NCBI RefSeq assembly: GCF_025770735.1
Contig: NZ_JAODPB010000004.1
Location: 248,001-312,000, forward strand
Reading direction: 5' to 3'
From: Shouchella tritolerans
GTDB lineage: Bacteria; Bacillota; Bacilli; Bacillales; Bacillaceae_D
Length of the DNA: 64,000 nt
The first letter of the stretch is position 1. Each line of letters starts with the position of its first letter. A model generated the notes under the pieces. It worked only from the letters and a program-made list of their open reading frames with translations, did not search any database and had not been told where the DNA came from. Positions 32,892-42,588 of the stretch are shown here, piece after piece. The position numbers were made by a program, and so were the translations under genes.

Positions 32892-33796
32892 TGGGGATTT
32901 CGCAAATCAACGAGCAATTTTTCCATCTCTGCTGGGAGAGGTGCAGAAAAGCGGAGCCGTTCCCCTGTTCGCGGATGGGTAAAGCCAAGTGTTTCCGCGT
33001 GCAAGGCTTGGCCATTGATCGGAAGCGTTTTTTTCGGCCCATATTTCGGATCGCCTGCTAATGGATGACCAATATAGTGAAAATGGACGCGGATTTGGTG
33101 TGTTCTTCCCGTTTCCAATTCACAAGAAACATAACTATATTGGTTAAACGTTTCCTCCAATGTAAAATGAGTCACTGCCGGCCGGCTGTTGACATGGGTG
33201 ACGGCCATCTTCTGGCGGTCTTTTTGGTCACGGCCGATCGGCGCGTCAATCGTCCCTTTTGCATGTGGGATCACACCATGAACGATTGCTTTGTAACGTC
33301 TTTCAGTCGTCTTTGCCTTTAGCTGGGCCGCCAAATGCTCATGAGCAACATCATGTTTAGCGGCCATAATAAGCCCTGATGTGTCTTTGTCAATACGGTG
33401 GACAATCCCTGGACGAATCTCGCCATTTATGCCCGAGAGGTCTTTACAGTGAAACAGCAACGCATTGACGAGCGTGCCGCTTTCATGCCCGGGAGCAGGG
33501 TGGACAACCATGCCGCGGGGCTTATTAACGACGATCACATCACTATCTTCATAAACAACGTCTAATGGGATATCCTCCCCCAAAAGCTCCACTTCCTGGG
33601 CTTCTGGTTCTGTGAGCGTGACTTTGTCACCTTGCAGAACTTTCGAATTTGTTTTGACTTCTTTCCCATTGACAAGCACAGCGCCTTCATTGATCCAGCG
33701 TTGGACAGCTGTCCGTGATGCTTGTCCGTGCAAATCAACGACCACTTTATCAATTCGCTGTTCGTGGTTTTCTTTTGTAATGACCCATTGCTCCAT
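32888..33796 (-). CDS. rluD: RluA-family pseudouridine synthase (RluD/YlyB)
   Basis: 302 aa. N-terminal S4 RNA-binding domain (about 14-75), then the catalytic domain with GIVHRIDKDTSGLIMAAK, where the HRIDKDTSG Asp is catalytic, and a C-terminal HQIRVHFHYIGHPLAGD. The exact target uridines are inferred (23S rRNA). It directly follows lspA (TAAATG), a conserved Bacillus pair. Confidence 0.92.
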   Translation of the reverse strand: MEQWVITKENHEQRIDKVVVDLHGQASRTAVQRWINEGAVLVNGKEVKTNSKVLQGDKVTLTEPEAQEVELLGEDIPLDVVYEDSDVIVVNKPRGMVVHPAPGHESGTLVNALLFHCKDLSGINGEIRPGIVHRIDKDTSGLIMAAKHDVAHEHLAAQLKAKTTERRYKAIVHGVIPHAKGTIDAPIGRDQKDRQKMAVTHVNSRPAVTHFTLEETFNQYSYVSCELETGRTHQIRVHFHYIGHPLAGDPKYGPKKTLPINGQALHAETLGFTHPRTGERLRFSAPLPAEMEKLLVDLRNPH

Positions 33797-34252
33797 TTAC
33801 GGTGTGCTCCTTTTTTCATTGCGTGCTTGAATCAGTATGTTTAGTAAAAAAAGGCCAACGCCAATGGTTAACGCTGAATCAGCAATATTAAAAATCGGAA
33901 AATCGCCAAATGTATCGATAAAATCGACGACTTCTTGGCGCATAAGGCGGTCAATGAAATTGCCGATCGCCCCTCCTAGCACAAGTCCGAGAGCGATTTT
34001 TAACAAGCGGTTGCCTTTTGCTTCTGTTTGGATAAGATAAATGATCACACCGACAATGATGATTGTAACAATGTAAAAGAACCACATTTTTCCTTGCAAA
34101 ATACCGAAAGCGGCTCCTGTATTACGATGTGAATAGAGGTAAAGGACTTGATCGATAATCGGGATTCGTTCGCCCAGCTCCATATAAGTTACGACTAGCC
34201 ACTTTGTTAACTGATCTAGTGCGATAATGATCAGTGCCACTATGTATGCCAT
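33797..34252 (-). CDS. lspA: lipoprotein signal peptidase II
   Basis: 151-aa membrane aspartyl protease with four TM helices, which cleaves prolipoproteins. Catalytic aspartates in IGNFIDRLMR and FNIADSALTIG; the SHRNTGAAFGIL loop is typical. A weak promoter (CGGACA, 17 nt, TACACT) is visible about 35 nt before the start. Confidence 0.95.
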   Translation of the reverse strand: MAYIVALIIIALDQLTKWLVVTYMELGERIPIIDQVLYLYSHRNTGAAFGILQGKMWFFYIVTIIIVGVIIYLIQTEAKGNRLLKIALGLVLGGAIGNFIDRLMRQEVVDFIDTFGDFPIFNIADSALTIGVGLFLLNILIQARNEKRSTP

Positions 34253-34387
34253 TGCTTTTCCCCCACTTCATATGCATACGGTAAGTGTAGCATAATTCTA
34301 TGAAAATGTCCGCTTCAGATTAAGGCAAACGCTTCAGTGGATGCCCAAAACCCAGCGCTTCTTCACACACTACTCAGTTTACTCGTA

Positions 34388-34442
34388 CACCTCCTAAGTC
34401 ATTTTTAGTAATGAAGGATGCGAGCGTTTACTTGATTGTAAG
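34388..34442 (-). other. orphan Shine-Dalgarno and imperfect hairpin in the lspA upstream gap
   Basis: In the 215-bp gap, a near-perfect AGGAGGTG (34388-34395) is followed by only a 3-codon frame. Just upstream, GCGGGCGCTT and AAACGCTCGC form an imperfect hairpin (34412-34442) with no T run. I see no gene here. Confidence 0.3.
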
Positions 34443-34467
34443 CGCCCGCTTGAGGTGTGGCAATTTT

Positions 34468-35091
34468 TTAGTCGCGGCGGTATCGTTTGTAATGGTCGTT
34501 GCGTTCAATTTGGACACTGTCAGGGCCATGATAGCCGTCTATACCAGTTGATAAAAAGCCTTCATACGCCTCTACTCCGTTTGCGCCATAAGCGTCTGTA
34601 TCTCCTGTTTCCTCGTCGTATTCTGGCGATGTATCATTAAAACGGGCAACAGACTGGTATGCATCTTCGCCGTCGAAAAAGGTAGCGTCCTCATCATCGT
34701 TGTTATAGGCTTCAAAACCTTTTAAGACATCTTCTTCCACAGGTCGGTACTCCTCAAATGGCCTGCTTTCTTCAACAACGGTCCTCGCTGTTGGATTAGC
34801 TTCCAAGCGCTCATAAGGAATCGCTTTCCCTGTCTTTTCGCAAATGCCGTACGTGCCATCGTTAAATTTTGCAAGCGCATGTTCGACTTCGTGAAGTTCA
34901 TCTTTCATATGATTGTGAACGGCTTGGTCTTTTTCCCGTTCGAATAAGTCCGTCGCTGTATCAGCAGGATGGTTGTCATACTGAGATAGTTCCCCTGTAT
35001 CATGGTCATTGATTTGATTGGCAAGCGATTGCTCTAACCCCTGCTTTTGTTGTTGTAATGCTTGTTTTAGTTTTAACCACTTTTGATCCAT
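34468..35091 (-). CDS. YteA/YlyA-type DksA-TraR-like protein with degenerate zinc site
   Basis: 207 aa in the ylyA position between ileS and lspA. N-terminal helical region (KQALQQQKQGLEQSLANQ), conserved NHPADTATDLFEREKD, then YGICEKTGKAIPYERLEA, the DksA/TraR finger in which only the first Cys remains. The C-terminal 90 residues are acidic and Asp/Glu/Tyr rich. This matches the Bacillus YteA sporulation-related family rather than true DksA. Start ATG 35091 has AAGGGGG before it. Confidence 0.8.
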   Translation of the reverse strand: MDQKWLKLKQALQQQKQGLEQSLANQINDHDTGELSQYDNHPADTATDLFEREKDQAVHNHMKDELHEVEHALAKFNDGTYGICEKTGKAIPYERLEANPTARTVVEESRPFEEYRPVEEDVLKGFEAYNNDDEDATFFDGEDAYQSVARFNDTSPEYDEETGDTDAYGANGVEAYEGFLSTGIDGYHGPDSVQIERNDHYKRYRRD

Positions 35092-35182
35092 GCTAAGTTC
35101 CCCCTTCTTGAAATTAGCATCACCAAAAACAGCCGTTTTTGCCCAAGCAAATCTAACCAGATGGGAAATACAAAAGAGCACG

Positions 35183-35219
35183 AAAAAAGCTAGTCGAGAT
35201 GGTACACTCGACTAGCTTT
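35183..35219 (-). terminator. ileS terminator
   Basis: Perfect stem AAAGCTAGTCGAG/CTCGACTAGCTTT with a short loop and T run on the minus strand, 33 nt after the ileS stop. Confidence 0.9.
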
Positions 35220-35252
35220 AGACTCCTCATTGAGTTGATGTTGACACAAACC

Positions 35253-38024
35253 TTAAACGACGTCGTTGTAGTGATGCTTAACCGTTTGGGCACATGACAA
35301 GCACAAAGTTGGATGCTTTTCATCTTCCCCAACTGTAGTGGAGACTTGCCAACAACGTTCACACGTTTCGCCTTCTGCTTTTTCCACAAGTACAGCAATA
35401 TCCGCAAATTGCTGGGCGGCCGTTGGCACTTCATCGTCTTCATTTGCCATTTGTACATTGGAGACGATGAATAATTTTTTCAAGCCTTCGGTCGCTTCAA
35501 GTAGAGCACGCGCTTGCTTATTTGGATAAAGGGTCAACGATGCTTGCAGCGACTTGCCGATTACTTTCTCATTGCGAGCCACTTCTAATGCTTTAAGCAC
35601 ATCCGCTCGGATATCCATAAATGCTTGCCAGTGTGCTTTTAACTCATCTGTACCGCTTAGTTCTTCAGCAGTTGGCATATCAGTGAGCTGTACGCTTTGT
35701 TCGCTCACGCCAGGAATGTTTTCCCATACTTCATCTGCGGTGTGAGGCAGAATAGGAGCAATCAGTTTCGCTAGTGCCGTCACTACCTCATACATCACAG
35801 TCTGGAAAGCGCGGCGCTCAGGATGATCGGCGTGCTCGATGTAAAGGGTGTCCTTTGAAATGTCCATATAAAAGGAACTCAATTCAACCGTGCAAAAATT
35901 GCGGAAGTGATTATAGACATTTAAAAACTGGTACTCATTGTAGCCTTCATGCATACGTTTCGTAAGCTCGTTTAAACGTACAAGCAAAAACGCATGCACG
36001 CCAGTTAGTTGGTCCCGTGGCACAGCGTTGGTTTTCGGGTCAAAATCATGCAAATTGCCGAGCAGAAAGCGGAATGTATTGCGGATCTTCCGGTATGTTT
36101 CTGCAACTTGTTTTAAAATCGAATCGGACACGCGGCTGTCGGCTTGATAATCAACGGAAGCCACCCAAAGCCGCAAAATGTCGGCGCCAAGCTGTTTCAT
36201 GACGGTATTTGGCACAACGATATTGCCAAGGGACTTGCTCATTTTTTTGCCTTCGCCGTCCATAACAAAGCCGTGGCTCAGCACCCCTTTATACGGAGCA
36301 ACCCCATTGATTGCAACCGAAGTGGATAGTGAAGAGTTAAACCAACCCCGGTATTGGTCACTGCCTTCAAAGTAAAGGTCTGCTGGGAACACCAGATCAT
36401 TTCGTTCTCGTAAAACGCCTTGGTGCGACGATCCTGAATCAAACCAGACATCCATAATGTCGGTTTCTTTTGTAAAGTGGCCATTCGGGCTGTGCGGGGA
36501 AGTGAACCCTGGCGGCAGCAAGTCTTTCGCCTCGCGTTCGAACCAGACATTTGATCCATGCTCACGGAACAATTTCGAGACATGTTCAATCGTTTCCTCG
36601 CTAATAATTTCTGTGCCATCCTCTCCATAAAAAACCGGAATTGGCACGCCCCAAGCACGTTGCCGCGAAATGCACCAGTCGCCACGGTCACGGACCATAT
36701 TATGCAGCCGCGTTTCCCCCCACGCTGGAATCCATTTTGTATTCGCAACAGCTTGTAGCAATTCCTTGCGAATATTGGCGATGGAGGCAAACCATTGCGA
36801 AGTCGCGCGGAAAATGACAGGCTTTTTCGTACGCCAATCATGAGGGTACGAGTGAGTAATAAATCCGAGCTTTAACAGTGCGTCCACTGCTTCTAGTTTC
36901 TCAGTCACCATTTTGTTAATGTTGTCATAAAATTCGCCTTCAAAACCTGGCGCTTCACTCGTCATTATACCTTTGTCATCAATAGGGCATAATACGTCTA
37001 GCCCGTACTTTTGGCCGACGACAAAGTCATCATCGCCATGCCCAGGGGCAGTATGGACACAGCCAGTACCGGCGTCCAACGTCACATGCTCGCCATTCAT
37101 CACAAGAGAGTCACGATCATAAAACGGATGGCGGCAGACAACATATTCCAATTCGCTTCCTGTTACTGTCTTTTCGACGACAACATCTTGCCAATTTAGT
37201 TCATTTTGGACATGTTCAAGCAAACCGCTGGCAACGACAAATGAACGGCCGTTCGTGCGAACAACGCTGTATTCCAATTGAGGATGGACTGTAATGCCTA
37301 AGTTTGCAGGAATGGTCCATGGTGTCGTCGTCCAGATAACAAAAGCAGCATCTTCAGGCAATACACCTTTTCCATCTGCGACTTGGAAGGCGACATAAAT
37401 CGAAGCAGAGCGTTTGTCATAGTATTCGATCTCGGCTTCTGCTAAGGCGGACTCCGAAGACGGCGACCAGTACACTGGCTTTTTGCCTTTATAGATGTAG
37501 CCTTTTTTGGCCATTTCACCGAAGACTTTGATTTGCTCAGCTTCAAATTCTTTTTCCAACGTAATATATGGCTTCCACCAATCGCCGCGGACGCCGAGCC
37601 TCATGAACTGCTGGCGTTGACTATTTATTTGCTCAAGAGCATACTCTTCGCAAAGCTTGCGAAAATCGGCAATGCTCATTGACTTTCGGTCGACTTTTTT
37701 GTTTTTCGTTAATGCCGTTTCAATCGGCAAGCCATGGGTATCCCACCCAGGAACATATGGGGCATGAAACCCGGACATTGATTTGTAGCGCACGATAAAG
37801 TCTTTAATGATTTTGTTAAGTGCGTGCCCCATATGAATATCGCCGTTTGCATATGGAGGGCCGTCATGCAAAACAAAGTAAGGACGGCCTTTTGTGCGTT
37901 CTTGCACTTGTTTATAAATGTCCATCTCTTCCCATTGTTCTTGGCGTTTCGGTTCGCTATTTGGCAAGTTGCCACGCATCGGAAACGCTGTTTTCGGCAT
38001 TAGCAATGTTTGTTTATAATCCAC
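35253..38024 (-). CDS. ileS: isoleucyl-tRNA synthetase
   Basis: 923-aa class Ia synthetase. HIGH-type motif [17 protein letters not shown] (about 58), editing domain with [17 protein letters not shown] loop [12 protein letters not shown] (about 597), anticodon domain, and a C-terminal zinc finger CERCWQ with CLSCAQ. Expression is under a T-box with isoleucine specifier. It is a single gene unit with its own promoter and terminator. Confidence 0.98.
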   Translation of the reverse strand: MDYKQTLLMPKTAFPMRGNLPNSEPKRQEQWEEMDIYKQVQERTKGRPYFVLHDGPPYANGDIHMGHALNKIIKDFIVRYKSMSGFHAPYVPGWDTHGLPIETALTKNKKVDRKSMSIADFRKLCEEYALEQINSQRQQFMRLGVRGDWWKPYITLEKEFEAEQIKVFGEMAKKGYIYKGKKPVYWSPSSESALAEAEIEYYDKRSASIYVAFQVADGKGVLPEDAAFVIWTTTPWTIPANLGITVHPQLEYSVVRTNGRSFVVASGLLEHVQNELNWQDVVVEKTVTGSELEYVVCRHPFYDRDSLVMNGEHVTLDAGTGCVHTAPGHGDDDFVVGQKYGLDVLCPIDDKGIMTSEAPGFEGEFYDNINKMVTEKLEAVDALLKLGFITHSYPHDWRTKKPVIFRATSQWFASIANIRKELLQAVANTKWIPAWGETRLHNMVRDRGDWCISRQRAWGVPIPVFYGEDGTEIISEETIEHVSKLFREHGSNVWFEREAKDLLPPGFTSPHSPNGHFTKETDIMDVWFDSGSSHQGVLRERNDLVFPADLYFEGSDQYRGWFNSSLSTSVAINGVAPYKGVLSHGFVMDGEGKKMSKSLGNIVVPNTVMKQLGADILRLWVASVDYQADSRVSDSILKQVAETYRKIRNTFRFLLGNLHDFDPKTNAVPRDQLTGVHAFLLVRLNELTKRMHEGYNEYQFLNVYNHFRNFCTVELSSFYMDISKDTLYIEHADHPERRAFQTVMYEVVTALAKLIAPILPHTADEVWENIPGVSEQSVQLTDMPTAEELSGTDELKAHWQAFMDIRADVLKALEVARNEKVIGKSLQASLTLYPNKQARALLEATEGLKKLFIVSNVQMANEDDEVPTAAQQFADIAVLVEKAEGETCERCWQVSTTVGEDEKHPTLCLSCAQTVKHHYNDVV

Positions 38025-38040
38025 CGTTTTCGCTCCTTTA

Positions 38041-38318
38041 TCGTTAAAAACAAAAACCTTCCCGCCCCAAAAAAGGGACGAGAAGGTTTTCCCGCGGTAC
38101 CACCCTCATAGAAAAGGCACGATCGCCTTTTCCACTTTCACGCCGTTAACGTAGGCAGCACGCACCCCACTACTAGCACAAACGGATCAACATGTGCGGT
38201 TCGCAGGTAGAACTCAAGGGCGATTTTGGGCAAGCCACGCACCGGGCTTCCACCATTCCCGGCTCGCTTTGGCATGTACGCGTTTGCCCACTGTCCCTAT
38301 CCTTGTTTTTAACGCTCA
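38041..38318 (-). promoter_or_regulatory. T-box leader (isoleucine) of ileS
   Basis: T-box sequence AGGGTGGTACCGCG at 38093-38106 and a terminator stem AACCTTCTCGTCCC/GGGGCGGGAAGGTT with T run (38054-38089). The stem I region contains GGGAATGGTGGAAG distal loop elements; the specifier ATC is at 38222-38224, just 5' of GCCCTTGAGT. Uncharged tRNA-Ile would stabilise the antiterminator. Confidence 0.95.
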
Positions 38319-38335
38319 TTCATTTTATGGTTTTC

Positions 38336-38364
38336 ATTATAAGGACGGTTCCCAGAAAATGCAA
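38336..38364 (-). promoter_or_regulatory. sigma A promoter of the ileS T-box transcript
   Basis: TTGCAT (38359-38364), 17-nt spacer, TATAAT (38336-38341). It ends 5 nt before the divIVA stop region. Confidence 0.85.
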
Positions 38365-38368
38365 CTGG

Positions 38369-38887
38369 TTATACGTTTTCCTGCTCTTCCTGTTCTTTTA
38401 GCAGTTCTTCTTCGTCAAAATCATCGTTCCCGGCAAACTGTTCCCAGTCTTCCGTTTGCAGCATTTCCATTTGTGCTTCAATCAACATTTTGAAGCGCAT
38501 TTTATAGACAGATGCTTGCTTTTTGAGCTCTTCCATTTCCATCATGACTTTCCGTGACTTCGAAAGCGCCTCATTCACGATTCGATTCGCATTTTTCTCC
38601 GCTTCTTTCACGATCAACTGCGCTTCCTTTTGGGCATTGCCGCGCAAATCGTCGGCCGCTTCTTGTGCAACGAGAATCGATTTATTTAGCGTCTCTTCAA
38701 TATTGTTAAAATGGGAAAGCTTTTCATCAAGCGCAGTCACTTGCTCAAACAAGTCTTTCTTTTCACGCAGCACTGCTTCATAGTCTTTAATGACTTGGTC
38801 CAAAAACTCATTGACTTCATCTTCGTCATATCCGCGAAAAGCACGGGTAAATTCTTTATTATGAATATCCAACGGCGTTAAAGGCAA
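38369..38887 (-). CDS. divIVA: cell division initiation protein DivIVA
   Basis: 172-aa coiled-coil protein recruited to negatively curved membrane at septa and poles; it positions MinCD/MinJ and, in sporulation, the chromosome origin through RacA. N-terminal PLTPLDIHNKEF and FRGYDEDEVNEFLDQV form the membrane-binding domain; a long coiled coil (about 60-155) follows. Start: TTG at 38887 gives the family N-terminus, with GGAGGTG 6 nt upstream. The ATG at 38902 would place the SD inside the gene. Confidence 0.95.
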   Translation of the reverse strand: MPLTPLDIHNKEFTRAFRGYDEDEVNEFLDQVIKDYEAVLREKKDLFEQVTALDEKLSHFNNIEETLNKSILVAQEAADDLRGNAQKEAQLIVKEAEKNANRIVNEALSKSRKVMMEMEELKKQASVYKMRFKMLIEAQMEMLQTEDWEQFAGNDDFDEEELLKEQEEQENV

Positions 38888-39002
38888 CGCAGCCACCTCC
38901 ATCACAGACTCAATCATCCATTTATTTTTTCGACATCGTCTTTGCTTCTTCCTTCTTTTTCGCGGAAGATCCTCCACTTCACCTTTGTCTCGCTATGTAA
39001 GA

Positions 39003-39764
39003 CTAGCTTTTTTTGCCAAGTACTAGCCGGTACTTGTCCTTTTTTGTCACACCTTCTTGCTTTAATACTTTAGCCCGGCCAGCTCCTCTTACAGACAAAT
39101 AATCGCCAATCGCCACACGGAAGCCAGGATGCTCTATCACCTTCCAGTTGACTTTCACCAGCCCTTTGCCGATCAAATCGGCCGCTTTCGCTCTTGATAG
39201 GCCATACAAGGCGCTCAAGAGGGCATCCAAGCGTAGAGAGGAAACAGTCACTGACTTCTCTTCCCACATCTCGTCAGGCAACTCAAGCGTATCGGTTTCT
39301 TCTAAAGAGACCGTTGCCTTGCCAACTTGCTTAAGAGCAATGGCGATATAGGCACTTGCCTCTTTCGTACAGGCGACATAAAACGCATTGCCCGTAACGG
39401 AAATATCGCCAAACGTTTCCCGTTTCATGCCTGTATTCATTAAAGCACCAAGCACATCCCTATGTGTTAATGTCACAAATTTTTTCGCATAGGCAGCTTT
39501 AAAAAGGGAAATTTCCCAATCGATTGGCTCACTTTTTAAGTAAGCAGGGCGAATGGACGCACGTTTACGTTCGCATCCATCGGCTCCGCCAAAAAACTGC
39601 AAATCGATCTCCCCGTCTTGGCCAATAACAGACTTGGCAACTTCTTGCATTCGCGGATCAAGAAAACCAGTCAGCTTCTCTTGATGATAGCGTGCTGCCT
39701 GTTCACGAAGAGTTTGGATATGGTCAATAAACGGGCGCTCTTCTTCGCGAAAGTGTTCATACAT
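39003..39764 (-). CDS. ylmH: S4-domain RNA-binding protein YlmH (RqcP2-like)
   Basis: 253 aa. N-terminal ylmH domain, C-terminal S4 RNA-binding domain (about 178-240, LDALLSALYGLSRAKAADLI). Recent family work in B. subtilis gives YlmH a role as an RqcH partner in rescue of stalled 50S; that is established knowledge, not read from sequence. rqcH itself lies at 15444. Start ATG 39764, with AGGTGG upstream. Confidence 0.9.
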   Translation of the reverse strand: MYEHFREEERPFIDHIQTLREQAARYHQEKLTGFLDPRMQEVAKSVIGQDGEIDLQFFGGADGCERKRASIRPAYLKSEPIDWEISLFKAAYAKKFVTLTHRDVLGALMNTGMKRETFGDISVTGNAFYVACTKEASAYIAIALKQVGKATVSLEETDTLELPDEMWEEKSVTVSSLRLDALLSALYGLSRAKAADLIGKGLVKVNWKVIEHPGFRVAIGDYLSVRGAGRAKVLKQEGVTKKDKYRLVLGKKS

Positions 39765-39775
39765 TTTAAATCCAC

Positions 39776-40057
39776 CTACAGCCACGACAAAATCATTTGC
39801 TGCAAAGGATAAAGTCCTTGCCTTGCCAAGTTGAGGACAATAATGGCGACAACTGGCGACAAATCAATCATACCAAGTGGCGGGATAAAGCTGCGAAACA
39901 TATCTAAATAGGGATCAACCACTTTCCCAAGCACTTGCCCGAAAGCCGAATCGCGGCCCCCCACCCATGACATTAGAATGTAAATGAAAATCGCTATCAA
40001 ATACAAAAATGCCGCATTTTGAAGCAAGTTAAAAATAAAGTTGACCATTGTTTCCAT
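39776..40057 (-). CDS. ylmG: YggT family membrane protein YlmG
   Basis: 93 aa with two TM helices (NAAFLYLIAIFIYILMSWV, and VVAIIVLNLARQGLYPL) around a conserved loop KVVDPYLDMFRSFIPPLG. Linked with sepF as usual. The exact role is unclear; the homologues affect division or nucleoid distribution. ATG at 40057 has AGGTGACGG before it. Confidence 0.88.
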   Translation of the reverse strand: METMVNFIFNLLQNAAFLYLIAIFIYILMSWVGGRDSAFGQVLGKVVDPYLDMFRSFIPPLGMIDLSPVVAIIVLNLARQGLYPLQQMILSWL

Positions 40058-40081
40058 TTGAGATTCCGTCACCTACTTTCC

Positions 40082-40549
40082 TCATACCGTGCTATCTGTT
40101 TGTCTTGTGACCCAATCACTGATGGATCCAGTGATTTCCACATTGTCTGGCGTACAAAGAAAAATGCCTGGTCCGATTTTTTGAATGTCTCCTCCAATAG
40201 CATAAACGGTTCCACTTAAAAAATCTACTATTCTTAACGCTTGCTCTTGTTCAATCCGCAATAAATTGATGACGACCGCCTTGCGTCGTTTCAAATGGTC
40301 GGCAATTTCTTGAGCTTCGTCATAAGAGCGCGGTTCCAGTAATATCATTTTCGCTGATTTTTGCACACTTTGCAAGCTTACAACGTTCTGGTTTTGTTCC
40401 AGCCCTGCCGCCTGCTTCGCCTTTGGTGCCATCCCCTTCTCAAGCGCAGGGCGTTCATCACGCTGTTCAGGTTCTTCTACATAACGCTCGACTTCTTCAA
40501 CGTGGTCATCTAGGTTAAAGTAACGCTTGAACTTTGTTTTAAAGCCCAT
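40082..40549 (-). CDS. sepF: FtsZ-bundling division protein SepF
   Basis: 155 aa. N-terminal amphipathic membrane anchor [13 protein letters not shown], acidic/Gln-rich linker, then the globular SepF domain (about 70-150) with [20 protein letters not shown] and [13 protein letters not shown]. SepF rings arrange FtsZ filaments and anchor them. It ends 25 nt before ylmG. Confidence 0.95.
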   Translation of the reverse strand: MGFKTKFKRYFNLDDHVEEVERYVEEPEQRDERPALEKGMAPKAKQAAGLEQNQNVVSLQSVQKSAKMILLEPRSYDEAQEIADHLKRRKAVVINLLRIEQEQALRIVDFLSGTVYAIGGDIQKIGPGIFLCTPDNVEITGSISDWVTRQTDSTV

Positions 40550-40566
40550 GGCCTTCCTCTCCTTTT

Positions 40567-41256
40567 TTACGACTGCTCTTTGTCAACAAGAGACGTTCCA
40601 AGACGAATAAATGTTGCGCCTTCCTCAATCGCAACTTCAAAATCGTTAGACATTCCCATTGACAACTCCGTGCAAGGGGCGTATGAGAGCTTGTCCGCCT
40701 GTATTTGGTCGCGAAGCTCTCTGAGCCCTGAAAAAATCGGCCTCGTTTGTTCAGCATCTTGTTCAAAAGGGGCCATTGTCATCAAACCGATGACCCGAAC
40801 CGCTGGATAAGCGGCCAGTTCATTGATAAATGGCCTCACTTCCTCTGGTGCTAGTCCATTTTTCGATTGTTCCCCGCTAATATTGACTTGTACAAAACAA
40901 TCGATTGTCTTTCCTGGTTCGAGGCGTTTGTCAATTTCTTTGGCCAAGCTCAACCTATCCAAAGAATGGATGCATGAAACAGCGTTGACAATGTTCTTAA
41001 CCTTTCTCGATTGAAGCGAACCGACAAAATGGAGGCGTGCATTGCCAATGGCAGCAGCTTTTTCGAGTGCGCCTTCAATCCGGTTTTCACCTATATCAAC
41101 AATCCCAGCTTCCACCGCTTGTTTTGCTGTAGCGACAGAAACATATTTTGTGACGGCGATAATGCGCACATCATCAAAAGCGCGCCCGCTCCGCTCGCAT
41201 GCTTGCCTGACTCGCATTTTTATGTTTGCTACGTTTTCTGCAACATTTACACTCAC
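40567..41256 (-). CDS. ylmE: YggS/YlmE family PLP-binding protein
   Basis: 229-aa single-domain PLP TIM-barrel protein involved in PLP homeostasis. PLP lysine in [15 protein letters not shown] (about 37), [47 protein letters not shown] and VRLGTS-type IRLGTSLVD. Confidence 0.93.
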   Translation of the reverse strand: MSVNVAENVANIKMRVRQACERSGRAFDDVRIIAVTKYVSVATAKQAVEAGIVDIGENRIEGALEKAAAIGNARLHFVGSLQSRKVKNIVNAVSCIHSLDRLSLAKEIDKRLEPGKTIDCFVQVNISGEQSKNGLAPEEVRPFINELAAYPAVRVIGLMTMAPFEQDAEQTRPIFSGLRELRDQIQADKLSYAPCTELSMGMSNDFEVAIEEGATFIRLGTSLVDKEQS

Positions 41257-41263
41257 TGATTTT

Positions 41264-42088
41264 TCACCCTTTTTGTAACCCGATTGCGCTCATCATTCTG
41301 CCCGTTCGCCCCTTTTCTTTGCGGTGGGAGAAAAAGGCATCGCTTTCGTATGTGCATACAGTTGATGTATGTATATGAGAAGGATTAACGCCTGAAGCGA
41401 TTAGCAGCTGCTTGTTCAACATTGGCAAATCCAGCAGGCTATGCCCAGGCTTTGTTGGCGTCAGCACACTAGCAACTTCGCCGCCGAGGGCATCCTTTAC
41501 TTTGGAAGCAACCACTTCATCGACCTCGTAATGAGGTGCACGGATGCTTGGCCCAATTAACACATAAACATCGCTTGCAGACACACGATGCTTTTCTTTC
41601 CAAATACCTACCAGTTTCGGGCCAATTTTGGCAACGCTCCCTTTCCAGCCAGCATGGCAAAGACCGATGAGGCCAGCCGACTTCGCCGCAAAGTAAAGGG
41701 GGACACAGTCCGCATACAGGCTTGTCAACAACAACCCCTGTTCTTGCGTGTAAATACCATCTAAACCAGGAAGCGCTGTTTCTAGGCAATCAGCGCCCCT
41801 GCCAGCATCTGCCGCCGTCACTTCCGCTATCTCTGCTTGGTGGACTTGCTCTGAACCAATCCATTTCGTTAGGGGAAACCCTATATCCGCTGCCACAAGA
41901 CTGCGGTTTCTTTGTACATCGTTTTGGTCGTCGCCAACATGAAAGCCCATATTCAACGTGGCATAAGGGCTTTTGCTGACGCCTCCATGCCTTGTTGTAA
42001 ATCCGGCAAACATGCCTGGCATAACGTTTGAAAAAACGGTTGCCGCCAGCACGCGTTCACTCCGCTTTTCCCATTTTTCTTCAACCAT
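41264..42088 (-). CDS. ylmD: YlmD/PgeF family purine nucleoside phosphorylase-like protein
   Basis: 274-aa DUF152 family protein. Zinc-coordinating His/Cys motifs: FTTRHGGVSKSPYATLN, TSLYADCVPLY (Cys), and LIGLCHAGWKGSVAKI. Homologues act as peptidoglycan editing factor or purine nucleoside phosphorylase; the role here is inferred. It lies 7 nt upstream of ylmE. Confidence 0.88.
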   Translation of the reverse strand: MVEEKWEKRSERVLAATVFSNVMPGMFAGFTTRHGGVSKSPYATLNMGFHVGDDQNDVQRNRSLVAADIGFPLTKWIGSEQVHQAEIAEVTAADAGRGADCLETALPGLDGIYTQEQGLLLTSLYADCVPLYFAAKSAGLIGLCHAGWKGSVAKIGPKLVGIWKEKHRVSASDVYVLIGPSIRAPHYEVDEVVASKVKDALGGEVASVLTPTKPGHSLLDLPMLNKQLLIASGVNPSHIHTSTVCTYESDAFFSHRKEKGRTGRMMSAIGLQKG

Positions 42089-42167
42089 TAAGTGGAAGCC
42101 CCCCGACTAGTTGCAATTCCTTTATGGTCTTAGTTTATCACAAGGCATGCCATACAAGAAACAAAAC

Positions 42168-42464
42168 TTATCCTTTCTTCCTTGCCTCCTCCATCGGGCT
42201 CGCGCCGCTTTTTGGCTGATAACGTTCCGGCACTTCAACTAAAATCACGTCAGAACCAATTTTAACAATGTTTTTCCATGGGATCACCAATTCTGCCGCA
42301 TCCCGTTGCCCTAGTAGCTGCATGACTTTTCCTGTGCCAGCAATGACAATTGCCTCAATTTTTCCTGATTCCAAGTTGATGTCCAAATCATTTAAATGGC
42401 CTAGGCGTTTGCCATTTTCCATATTGACAATATCTTTTTGCGATAGCTCCGAAATTTTTTGCAT
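42168..42464 (-). CDS. ylmC: YlmC/YmxH family PRC-barrel protein
   Basis: 98 aa; one PRC-barrel-like domain with SQKDIVNMENGKRLGHLND and PWKNIVKIGSDVILVE. Function not defined in the family. It sits between sigG and ylmD, as in other Bacillus. SD GGAGGG and AAAGGAG precede the start. Confidence 0.85.
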   Translation of the reverse strand: MQKISELSQKDIVNMENGKRLGHLNDLDINLESGKIEAIVIAGTGKVMQLLGQRDAAELVIPWKNIVKIGSDVILVEVPERYQPKSGASPMEEARKKG

Positions 42465-42558
42465 GCTCCTTTTCCCTCCTGTTATCCATTTATAAAACGT
42501 ATGCGCGCTTACAGCCTGGCATGAAAAAAAGTAGAGCCTAGCAGCAACTGAAACACAA

Positions 42559-42588
42559 AAGGCTAAAATCGAAATCGATTTTAGCCTT
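42559..42588 (-). terminator. sigG terminator overlapping the stop codon
   Basis: Perfect stem AAGGCTAAAATCG/CGATTTTAGCCTT followed by TTGTG on the minus strand; its first arm reaches the sigG stop. Confidence 0.8.
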
